Assembly: GCA_031216915.1 (NCBI GenBank)
Contig: CM062296.1
Span: 453,716,287 to 453,780,286 of the forward strand
DNA from: Pictodentalium vernedei
Lineage: Eukaryota; Mollusca; Scaphopoda; Dentaliida; Dentaliidae
Direction: 5' to 3'
DNA: 64,000 nucleotides
Below, one piece after another: positions 54,422 through 64,000 of the stretch. Made by a program: the position numbers and the translations under genes. Every line of letters begins with the position of its first letter. Position 1 is the stretch's first letter. The notes beneath the pieces were generated by a model, which was not told where the DNA came from, did no database searches, and saw nothing but the letters and a program-made list of their open reading frames with translations.

Positions 54422-57400
54422 AGCAGTAGGAGATGTTATTTTCGACCCCCATCAGGTAGACCCCGGCTGGTGGATCCTGGAAGTGACGTCATACCGCAAT
54501 GTATTATGGGTATCTCGAGGTTGTCATGGTAGCCCCGGTGAGCAGCCATGGTTTGACGTCATTGTCATGGTGGTGAGTGATGTGAGTGCGCATGTTTGTG
54601 GGGGTGATACTTGTTTCCGTCGACCATTTTGAATGCAGGAGGCTGCCATCTTCGATTCTGTGATGACACGTGGTTGCTATGTTACCCAAAAGCGTCTTAT
54701 AGGATAGGGGTATGTTCGAAGGGTATGTTCGATTGCACAAGAGTAATTTCCCGATTCGCAGAATTACCCAAAATGAGCCCGAGAATGCCCGTTAATCACA
54801 GGAAAGTACCCTTTTAAACCGAAACGCACCTGTTTAGACTAGCACGTAGAGCTATAGACCTTTTAAAGATCGTGTTCGATTCATCTGGAGTATTGTTTTT
54901 GAAACGATTTCCTTAATAATTACCCAAATAAACCTGACAATCCCTCCAGAGCACCAAAATCCACCACAAACTACCGAAACCGACTTAGTAAAGCTTCATT
55001 TTGGACAGGAATATTTTATGTAGGCTCGAATTTTGTTATTCCGGGTCAAAATCCTCGTTTCTCCGACCTGCTTCCATAGAGTGCTTTTCCGTTCTTCTGG
55101 AGTATGACTTGCTCTCTTCCGTCTGTTTTGTTACTACTTCTGATAAAATAACCAATCAGATCACGTCCATCATCTTCTTCGTTCCAACGATTATGATCTA
55201 CGTACACAATGTGCGAATAGCACATGCAGCACATCAGCACATGCGAAATGTGCCAATATCTGGTTGTGTGCAAGTGCACAATGTGCGCACAAGACATACA
55301 GCACATGCGCATATACGGGTATTTGTGGACCAATGGGGGCCAGTGTTTGGGGACTAGTGAGGACCAGGCTTTGGGACTAGTGGGGACCAGGCTTTGGGAA
55401 CTAGTGTGGGACCAAGGTTTGAGGACCACTGTCAGAAATTTTGTCTAACCACCGTCTTAACTCAGTACTAAAGTTTCTGCTACCAACAGTGTTACCGTTT
55501 GCAACCAAGGTCTTGACTTATTCCGCCACTCTGCTAAATCCACCACTACTACTATGAGATGTGATTGTACACAATGTGCAAATAGCACATGTACCACATC
55601 AGCACATGCAAAGTGTACCAATATGTGCCTGTGTGCAAGTGCACAATGTGCTCTCAAAACATGCAGCACATACTCACATACAAGTATTTGAGGACCAGCA
55701 ATGGCCATCCTTTGGGGACAAGCGAGGACCAGACTTTGGGGACTAGTGGGGACCAGTGTGAGGATTAGTGACTACTATGAGATGTGATCGTACACAATGT
55801 GCAAATAGCACATGTAACACATGCAAAATGTGCCTGTGTGCAAGTGCACGATGTGCACACAAGACACACAGCACATGCGCACATACGGGTATTTTGGGAC
55901 CAGTGTTTGGGGACTTGTGAGGACGGACCAGGCTTTGGGGACAAGTGTGGGCCAGTGTTTGGGGACTAGTGAGGAGTGCACAATGTGCGCACAAAACATG
56001 CAGCACATGCGCACATACGGGTATTTGATGACCAGTGTTTGAGGGCAAGTGAGGACCAGGCTTTGGCGACTTGTGGGGACCAAGGCGTGGGAACCAAGGC
56101 TTGGGGACAAAGGTTTGAGGGCCAGGGTCAGAAATAGTCCTCAGCCACTGGCCCTCACTAGTCCTCAACTACTGGTCCTCAAATACCCATATGTGCGCAC
56201 GTGCTGCATGTTTTGTGCGCACATTGTGCACTTGCACACAGGCATATATTGGCAAATTTTGCATGTGCTACGTGTGTTATTTGCATAGTGTGTACAATCA
56301 CATCTCATAGTAGTCACTAGTCCTCACACTGGTCCTCACTAGTCTCCAAAGCCTGGTCCTCACTAGTCCTCAAACACTGGTTCTCAAATACCAGTATGTG
56401 CGCATGTGTTGCATGTTTTGTGCGCACATTGTGTACTTGCACACAGGCACATATTGGTACATTTTGCATGTGCTACATGTGCTATTTACACATTGCGTAC
56501 AATCACATCTCATAGTAGTCACTAGTCCTCACAATGGTCCTCAATAGTCCCTAAAGCCTAGTCTTCACTAGTCCCTAAACACTGGTCCTCACTGGCCCTC
56601 AAATACCCGTATTTGCGCATGTGCTGCATGTTTTGTGAGCACATTGCACACAGGCACATATTGGAACATTTTACATGTGGTGATGCGCCGCTATATATGC
56701 TATTTGCACATTGTGTACAAGCACATCTCATAGTAGTAGTGATGGATTCAGCAGAGTGGTGGAATAAGCCAAGACCTTGGTTGCAAACGGTAACACTATT
56801 AGTAGGAGAAACTTTAGTACTGAGTTAAGTGACGATGGTTAGACATTATTTCTGACACTGGTCCTCAAACCTTGGTACCCATGCCTTGGTCCCCAAAGCC
56901 TGTTCCTCACTAGTCCCCGAAGCCTGGTCCTCACTAGTCCCCAAACACTGGCCTTTGCTGGTCCTCGAATACTCGTATGTGTGTATGTGCTGCATGTTTT
57001 GAGAGCACACTGTGCACTTGAATACAGGCTCATATTGGTACATTTTGCATGTGCTGGTGTGCTACATGTGCTATTTGCACATTGTGTACACTCACATTTC
57101 ATAGTAGTAGTGATGGATTTAGCAGAGTGGCGGAATAAGTCAAGACCTTGGTTACAACGGTAACACTGTTGGTAGTAGAAATTTTGGTACTGGGTTAAGA
57201 CGGTGCTTAGACAATATTTCTGACACTGGTCCTCAAACCTTGGTACCCATGCCTTGGTCCCCAAAGCCTGGTCCCCACTAGTCCCCAAAGCCTGGTCCTC
57301 GCTAGTCCCCAAACACTGGTCCCCACTAGTCCACAAATACCCGTATGTGCGCATGTGCTGCATGTCTTGTGAGCACAATGTGCACTTGCACACAGCCACA

Positions 57401-58280
57401 TATTGGCACATTTTGCATGTGCTGCATGTACTATTCGCACATTGTGTACGTAGATCACAATCGTTGGAACGAAGAAGATGATGGACGGGAGCTAAGGTTA
57501 ACAGAGCAATTTGATTGGTTGTTTAATCCTGGAGAAGTAATCTGATTGGTTCCTTTATCAGAAGTAGTAACAAAACAGACGGACGAAAGCGAGTCATACT
57601 CCAGAAGAACGGAATAGTACTCTATGGAAGCAGGTCGGAGAAACGAGGATTTTGACCCGGAATAACAAAATTCGAGCCTTCATAAAACATCCCTGTCCAA
57701 AATGAGGCTTTACCAAGTCGGTTTCGGTAGTTTGCGGTGGATTTCGGTGCTTTGGAGGGATTGTCGGGTTTATTTAGGTAATTATTTAAGGAAGTCGTTC
57801 CAAAAAATACTCCAGTTGAATGGAACACGACCTTTCAAGGGTCTATAGCATTACGTGTTACCCCAGGCCGGTGCGTTTCGGTTAAAAAGGGAACTTTTCG
57901 GTGATTTACGGACATTCTCGGGCTCATTTGGGTAATTCTCCGAATCGGCAAATTACTCTTGAACAAGCAAACATACCATCCGAACATACCCCTAACCTAT
58001 AAGTTGCATTTGGGTAACATAGCAACCATGTGCCACCATAGAAACAATGATGGCGGCCTCCTGCAAACAAAATGGAGACGGAAACAAATATCACCCTAAC
58101 ACGAGCTGCGCATGCGCACTCACATCACCCGTCACCATGACAATGACGTAACAACATGGCTGCTCACCTGGGCTACCATGACAACCACGTGATGCCCATA
58201 ATACATTGCGGTATGATGTCACTTCCGGGGTCCACCAGCTGGGGTCTATCTGATAGGGGCCGAAAACCACATCTCCTACT
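54422..58280. mobile_element. Foldback-type element with long inverted arms and 9-bp TSD
   Basis: AGTAGGAGATGT near 54425 and its inverted complement ending 58280 begin arms that match for more than 1 kb each (for example 54880-55210 against 57430-57830). TCTGTCGTG is duplicated at 54413-54421 and 58281-58289. Toward the centre the arms consist of tandem GTGCACAATGTGC...GCACATGCGCACATAC units (55200-56150), facing their inverted copies (56160-57450). No transposase-like frame was found. Nine base pairs is the duplication length of Mutator-like and Drosophila FB-type elements. Confidence 0.88.
55200..57450. repeat. Inward-facing tandem repeats of the foldback element
   Basis: ACAATGTGCRAATAGCACATG blocks at 55205, 55571 and 55794 read rightward and their complements at about 56270, 56480, 56710, 57070 and 57430 read leftward, each followed by GGGTATTTG-GGACCAGTGTTTGGGGAC. 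The symmetry centre is near 56155. ORFs of 60-190 codons here are repeat translations. Confidence 0.85.
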
Positions 58281-58289
58281 TCTGTCGTG

Positions 58290-58629
58290 TGATCCAATAC
58301 TATTGTATTTACCCAATACTACAGTCTTCTATCACCCTTGCAGTCTTTTGCCATTACTACCTCGTACAATTGCTATTGACTTGTGGCACTACTACAAGCT
58401 TAGTGGCTACCCCCCCCCCCCCCCCCCCCCTCTGTCTTGATATCTGCCTTTGACCAAATCTAGACTCAATCAGATCACTCCATTTATTCAAGCCTGTATC
58501 AGTCTATACAATGGCTTGACCTAGTGCAAGCTAAGGTACCTTGCATATAAGAAACTTTATTATTATCGTATCGAGATGTGCTCGTGTGTTAGTACATATT
58601 GTTTTGAACTCTGTAAAATAGGCCTGCTA
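58290..58629. other. Anonymous DNA with a poly-C tract
   Basis: A C-run at about 58411-58430 is the only structure. No gene. Confidence 0.5.
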
Positions 58630-59354
58630 CAGAGGCGGCGGAAGCTCCAAAAAGTGGGGAGTCAGACCAAAAAGCGGGGGTCACACTTTATAGGTACCAT
58701 TAGGGTGTAGGCTGGAAAATAATTTTTCTTCGGGGCGGGGGTGGGGGGGGAGGGTGGAGTCAATAGTTGCGGGGCGGCTTATTCGTGCAAAATATATAAA
58801 TTTATATACGCTACCCCTCACCCTTATTCACACCCTATTTAAGACACTAACCTCAGCGACCTCAACCTCAACCTTATTGTTATTATCTTGCGATATTGGA
58901 TATTGACCGATCCATAGTGAATCATGTGGCATCAGGTGTCTTCGTATTACATCGGCTGTCTTCGGGTGTTACCACAGATTAGGGTAGTGGTGGTGGATTT
59001 ATTTTTTTCGTTTTTGATTTAAGAGTAGCATTCGCCTTTATATATCTTACCTTTTAGTACACACTACAACCTATATGGCGCCCCCCCCCCCCCCCCCAAT
59101 TCGTATACTTTGGATTGAATTGAATTGAACTAGTTCTTTGCCTTTGAATGCAAATTTATATTTTGCAAAATCACAGGGTAAAAGTAAACGAGAAAAGAAA
59201 TACAGTATATATGAATCGAATGAGAATTGATGAGAAAGAAATGTGTTGTGTCTATAGGGGTTATGTACATTATGTCAGAAAATGCCGTTTGTGTACCTAT
59301 AATTGGTGAAAAAAAGTGTGGGGGGGGCGTGCCCCTCCTGCCCCGCCGCCCCTG
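58630..59354. mobile_element. Second hAT-type non-autonomous element with 8-bp TSD
   Basis: It starts CAGAGGCGGCGG and ends CCGCCGCCCCTG, 11 of 12 bases inverted. GCCTGCTA is exactly duplicated at 58622-58629 and 59355-59362. The 725-bp interior includes a C-run (about 59080-59097) and encodes no transposase. The ends differ from the element at 52434 beyond the initial CAG, so it is a separate family. Confidence 0.88.
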
Positions 59355-59362
59355 GCCTGCTA

Positions 59363-60243
59363 TATGATCATCATCAAAACGTGCAAGTTCCCCGCCTTTT
59401 TCACAATGTGTTATGTGAAGTGTTATTTACTACTGAATAAAGGTGTGAATCCCGGTCTATGACATCCCCATCCCCACCCTTAGGCACCCTACCGACCGTC
59501 GCTTGAAGAATCTACGAATAAAGGCCTAAATTTCATAACCAAGGTTTTCAGACACCCTTACTGTAAGGACCTCAGTTTTTGGTATTTAAATATCCTGTTC
59601 GCTTTCATTCACTGGAATTGAATAACAAGATAAAACAACAGTAAACACGGTAGAATGAGTTTTAATTGTCTCATTTATTCGCTTTAACATTGTTACATAC
59701 GACAGTTTTAAACTTTATTCAAAGTCAAAACACAGCCTTTTAGATTCGTAACAAGGTCGCTGCTCATCATGTGCTTTTAACTGGAGGGCAGATCGCCCCT
59801 ATTACGTTCGGCCCAGGCAATCGTTGAGCTAACGCGAAGAACATTCATGTCACTGGTTCGTGCCGATGCGTGTTACTGAAATTCACCAGTTGGAGTTCAT
59901 ATAATTACAGGAGAAGTAGATTACCACTAAACCACTGCGGAAGGGAGCAATTATTTTCAAGTTTAAGGGAGTAGTAGAAGCGCTAGCGGTATTTAAAAAA
60001 ATGCCAGCGGTACCTTAACTTTTACTTATAAATGTAAGTATATGTTGGGTGTAAAATGCACCCCACAACCGGTGAAGTAGAAATTTCATGAGGGGGTTAA
60101 CTTTCCTCACTCCCAATTTTTTTTTTTAAATTCCCAAACCATCTTGTGACTCGCAGCCCCCTTCCCACCCATGCGACGCACGGATGCCCCAACCCAGTGC
60201 TGCCCCTTCGTCTTTCTGCCTTAATAACTTACGAGTTTCAGTG

Positions 60244-60249
<6 letters not shown>
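59363..60249. other. Anonymous DNA
   Basis: No gene, RNA or repeat family was recognised. Confidence 0.4.
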
Positions 60250-60282
<33 letters not shown>

Positions 60283-60344
60283 GGAGAGAGAGAGAGAGTG
60301 TGTGTGTGGGGGGGGGGGGGGGGTGAGAAGATAGAGTGGGAGGC

Positions 60345-60403
<59 letters not shown>

Positions 60404-60421
60404 GAGAGAGAGAGAGAGAGT
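60250..60421. repeat. (GA)n, (GT/G)n and (GACA)n microsatellites
   Basis: (AG)n at 60246-60298, GT and G runs to 60322, (CAGA)n at about 60345-60402, then (GA)n again. ORFs across it are Arg-Glu or Asp-Arg-Gln-Thr repeats. Confidence 0.95.
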
Positions 60422-62209
60422 GTTAGTTTAAAAAAAACCCCTAATTTTCTGTGTCAAATGGGTGAGGTGTTAGGCTATTGACATTGTCAATTTATTCTGC
60501 TGGAACGATAATTTCAAATTAACACATCCACAATAATCGGCTTCTGAAAACATCAGGTTCATACAATGATTGGTATTTGTTTGATTACGTCAATAATACG
60601 CTAGTGTGGTGTCTCTTTCATTGCGAGATCATTGCCACTGGTTTAATTGCTGGAAAAAACACTAATCATACAGCTTCTGATTACATATGGGAGCTGCCTT
60701 GCTAATTTTTTAATGTTTCTTGCGCAGTTTCACTAAACATGAGCTATTATCTGGGTGAAATTTACACTTGATGGGTGTTTCCAAATTGGTCCGCTATCCA
60801 TGTACTGTTTCTGTGTTTTGCACCAGGCTACTTGACAACCTCAAGCAAAATATAATTTGCCCACGCATATAAGATCATGTTTGACTCAATTTATTAGAAT
60901 GGGTCGATATGCATAGGAGCGAAATTTTGGATCAAAATTTATATCCGACTTCCCATGTACATGTCTGAAATTTGTAAAAAAAACCTTTGCCATCGTGAAA
61001 ACGCACACGCTTCCTGACGTATTCTTTCAAACGTTATTGTGGAATAAATAGTTGAAACACATTTCCACTTATCTCTGTTATTTGAGTACGCTTTCCTTTA
61101 TCATTTTACCACAATAAGTGCAGAATATCGAATCACACAAATGGACGCCCTTCTCCAATGGTGAGCTGATGCATAAACCACAATATTGCCTTTTGACTGC
61201 TCCACAGATAAATAGCTTATTTTTGGTATAGCCAGGTTTAAACAGCAGTACTACATCTCTGGTGGAGAAGGCTCTTTATATATTTCTATACTACTCAAAG
61301 TTTGCTAAGCACCAAATATTTGACACATCATCGGGGGGGGGGGGGGGCACCAAAAATTTGCAAGACGTGACGTGGGGGTGGGTGGGTCTCTTGAGTGCGC
61401 CAAAAATATGCATTTCCAGCTTGTGCAAGTTTTTGAATTTTTTAAAAATATATCAATATATCAGCTAATATATACCATCATTTGTGTTTCAAACCTTAAA
61501 GATGATGTTGTACATCACACTCTTAACATAAATACGACATCAGGAGACTTCAAATGTGAGAATATTGGGCTTAATCTGGGAAAATGTCACACGTTAGTAG
61601 GGGTGGGTGTCTTGTTCGAAATGTAGAAAATGTGCAGACAAAATTTTGGGAAATTCTCTCTGATGCACTAAATTCAACCCAAGTTATTTATTTATTAATA
61701 GAATTTGTATGGATAGAAGAGGAAAGTAGCAAACACCTGAGAATACTGACAGAACAATTCAAATGAAAATTTGTTCCCGTATATGTACACCTGCTCTGGC
61801 CAAGCCTGATAATGAACAGCTTGTCATTTGTAGATTGAGGCCCACAGCAGCCCACAGAGGTTTAAATTGGTGGTACCAGTTAAAGAACATTATGAAACCC
61901 CCCTAAAGACAGCTGTTCCTACTAAGTTTATTTTAGATTTTAATGGGAGAGTGGGGGTGGGTGTCTATTGTGAAATTTGCTTGTGACATATTTGCGATAT
62001 TTTTGGTGGATATGGTTGAGGAATGTATTGAGATGGTCCCCAGTGTTTTCATAACCTCTCTTTGTCAGGCAAACCTTTTCGTGATAGTCAAGGAAAGCAT
62101 TTACCCTTTAATTTCCATGATGTTTTCGTGTACTGTCTACATGTAAATGACATGTGTAGTGCATACAATCTTCATTTCAACACAAACCCTTGTGATTTAA
62201 TGACAGAAT
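60422..62209. other. Anonymous DNA with a poly-G tract
   Basis: A G-run lies at about 61333-61347. The phrase GGGGTGGGTGTCT recurs near 61600 and 61953. No coding function was supported; 60-85 codon ORFs here show no motifs. The left end of the Tc1-like element probably lies somewhere in the last part, but its inverted repeat could not be found. Confidence 0.4.
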
Positions 62210-62831
62210 ATGGCAAGTGCAAATGTAAGAAGACATTTGTCTGAAGCAGAAATGTGGCGGGCTGTAGGGATGGTGGAGCAAGGGGCTACCCATCGCCAGG
62301 TTGGTGAAGCCCTTGGTGTGCACCATACGGTGATCGGTGCCTGGGCAAGATTTCAGCAGTATGGCACACCAGTAAGACAGCATGGTGGTGGCAGAGACAG
62401 GGCAACATCTGCAGCTGAAGACCGGTTTTTGATCATTCTGGCCTGTAGGAACCGCTTTGCTACAGCAACCCAGCTTAGCAGTGACCTTCAGAATGCATCC
62501 GGGGTAAATGTTTCGACGCAGACTATCCGGGCAAGGTTGCACGAATGTGGTCTCCGATCGAGAAGACCATGTATTCTCACTCCGCTGTCCCAGAACCACC
62601 GCCAGGCACCATATGAAAGGACCATGGACCAAGTTGGATGGACCAGAGAAGATTGGCGACCTATCCTTTTTACACAGATAGGCGTTCTAGGGCATGGAGA
62701 AGACCAGGAGAGCGATTCCTTGCAGCCAACATTGCTGAGCATGACCCCTATGATGGAGGGCCAATGATGGTCAGGGGCGACGTCAGCAGGGATGGACGTT
62801 CAGACCTCTGTATCCTTGAACGTGGTGCATT
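62210..62831 (+). pseudogene. Tc1/mariner-like transposase, N-terminal part
   Basis: ATG 62210 opens a frame with a paired helix-turn-helix region: LSEAEMWRAVGMVEQGATHRQVGEALGV then HHTVIGAWARFQQYGT, followed by VSTQTIRARLHECGLRSRRP, all usual for the DNA-binding half of Tc1-like transposases. A shift near 62670 moves the frame at the FTD catalytic block, after which PGERFLAANIAEHDPYDGG and LERGA continue in another frame. The gene is cut at 62831 by an insertion and resumes at 63913, running out of the window. Confidence 0.82.
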
Positions 62832-63908
62832 TGTTGTGAAGTGAGCCCTTAGGGGTTAATCAAGCTCGCAAGCTCGGATAAAGAACTCGAGTCCATGAAA
62901 GTGTTATGAGGATTTATTTGGTAACATGGATTCAAGTTTATTAACAGTAATAACATAAATTGAACATGACAATAAAATACATGGAATTGTATTAAACTGG
63001 CGACCAGAGTACAGGCGTTCTTTGTGGGTACACGCCAGATGTTCTGTTGACAATATTAGGCATGCCTTTGCAGGCCAATATTGTCAACAAGCAAGTAAAA
63101 CTGTAGGATTTGTTGATGGATGGAACAATAACATTCAGCAGTATTCCTGGGATGTTGGTGTTCGAACTGTCCAACAAATCATAACATGTACCTGGTGAGG
63201 CTCCCCGGATATCTGGGATGCTGAGTTGCAAAATTGCACAAGTCGCCCGATCATTCTGTCGGTTAACTGACGCACGGCAGGATACTATTTTATAGCAGAT
63301 ATTCCATGGACTGCATGCAGAGTAACCGACAGTTTGCATGGCAGTAATAGAGTCCACAAAATGGCGACCGCCACGTCAAGGGACTTTCCCTAAATTCTCC
63401 AAAACTCAGGGAGAATTTGCTGACGGTCGTCACGTACCCCAGGTATTGCATCAGAAATTTGGTGTACACTATGATAAGCACCAATTTCTTTCTGCTTAGA
63501 AAAGTTAAAGTTGTCTCTGGGCTCCTGACGAACACAAAACGGTCTACAAGGAGAACCCTGGATGCCGCCACTGCTATTGAAGGAATGAACTTTGTTGTTT
63601 GATACAATTTACATTTTTATGCCAGAGACAACGACAGGTTAGTCGCGAATTTGTTAATAGAATAAATGATTGATTTATTAAAATAGCAGATAATTTGAAT
63701 CTGGTCTTCGTTCTGATGTACACGACAAGTTCGTGAACTTACCTGCTGAACTGAACCTAAAATCTGGAGCCTGTGTTTGATATCGTCTGGTAAGGAATCA
63801 CAAAACGCCACGGGCTGGTGGAATCTCACAGAACTGCCAGTAAACACAACGCTTGGGGTCAGAATTTACGATCACAGATCGATAGACTTTTTACTTAAGT
63901 TCGCAACA
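62832..63908. mobile_element. Solo-LTR-like insertion in the transposase gene
   Basis: It begins TGTTGTGAA and ends TTCGCAACA (TG...CA ends, 8 of 9 bases inverted) and is flanked by CATT at 62828-62831 and 63909-63912. Joining the flanks restores transposase coding continuity. An AATAAA lies near 62972. A perfect 13-bp inverted pair TGTTGACAATATT lies at 63045-63057 and 63077-63089. Four-base duplication and TG/CA ends suit a solo LTR of a Gypsy-type element, but no internal region is present to prove it. Confidence 0.68.
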
Positions 63909-63912
63909 CATT

Positions 63913-64000
63913 GACTGCACAGCGGTATATTGATGAGATCCTGGATGCCCACGTCAGATTGTATGCAGGTGCAGTGGGTGATAGATTCATTCGATAACGC
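63913..64000 (+). pseudogene. Tc1/mariner-like transposase, continuation cut by window end
   Basis: Reads LTAQRY-DEILDAHVRLYAGAVGDRFI, the segment that normally follows the LERGA block of the 62210 gene. The second and third catalytic residues lie beyond the window. Confidence 0.8.

Noticed and set aside
55046..57458. ORFs of 60-190 codons on both strands
   Set aside because: They translate the tandem repeats of the foldback element; the complementary ORFs mirror each other around the palindrome centre.
60146..60426. ORFs rich in Arg-Glu and Asp-Arg-Gln-Thr
   Set aside because: Translations of (GA)n and (GACA)n microsatellites.

Overview
This window is animal nuclear DNA packed with transposons, probably from a marine invertebrate. 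That placement is inference from the mix of Penelope-like elements, Maverick/Polinton elements, a tRNA-derived SINE, CR1-like LINEs, hAT, Tc1 and foldback elements, long microsatellites and satellite DNA. No host protein-coding gene, rRNA or tRNA gene was recognised. Nearly every coding region belongs to a mobile element and most are decayed.

Layout. 1-1563: anonymous DNA, an old SINE and a long compound microsatellite. 1564-5590: a near-complete Penelope-like element (PLE copy 1, minus strand) with an SGNH-like ORF1 and an RT plus GIY-YIG ORF2. 5594-9668: microsatellite, a clear tRNA-SINE and three LINE remnants. 9669-41879: a second, 5'-truncated PLE split by a Maverick/Polinton at 10292-40925, with a perfect 6-bp target duplication AGTATG on both sides. 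That outer Polinton carries, in order, a Cys-rich protein, a membrane protein, a parvovirus-type PLA2-like protein, integrase (split by a CR1-like LINE) and a major capsid-like gene on the plus strand; then fibre-like protein, adenain-like protease, protein-primed DNA polymerase B and a SAP protein on the minus strand; an unknown plus-strand gene; then two pVI/pX-like virion proteins, a minor capsid-like protein, a packaging ATPase and an unknown protein on the minus strand.

A second, inverted Polinton (30542-39422, TSD CGCATT/CGCGTT) sits inside the subterminal repeats of the first. It has the same gene order but lost about 9 kb (second half of the capsid gene through polymerase to the minor capsid gene) at a microhomology junction. 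Comparing the two copies shows which gene breaks are private to each; five nonsense codons are CGA to TGA changes.

41900-48866 is a 144-bp satellite (about 48 copies) with a duplicated 11-monomer block. 49760-50860 is a 136-bp repeat built on AGCATCATGCT. 51730-54000 is a degenerate repeat of about 170 bp interrupted by a hAT-type element (8-bp TSD ATATGATG). 54422-58280 is a large foldback element with a 9-bp TSD. 58630-59354 is a second hAT-type element (8-bp TSD GCCTGCTA). The window ends in a Tc1-like transposase gene split by a solo-LTR-like insertion (4-bp TSD CATT).

The capsid, ATPase, protease, polymerase and integrase genes together form the standard virus-like toolkit of a self-synthesising Polinton. 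In both copies here they are too damaged to act, although a few small ORFs stay open.
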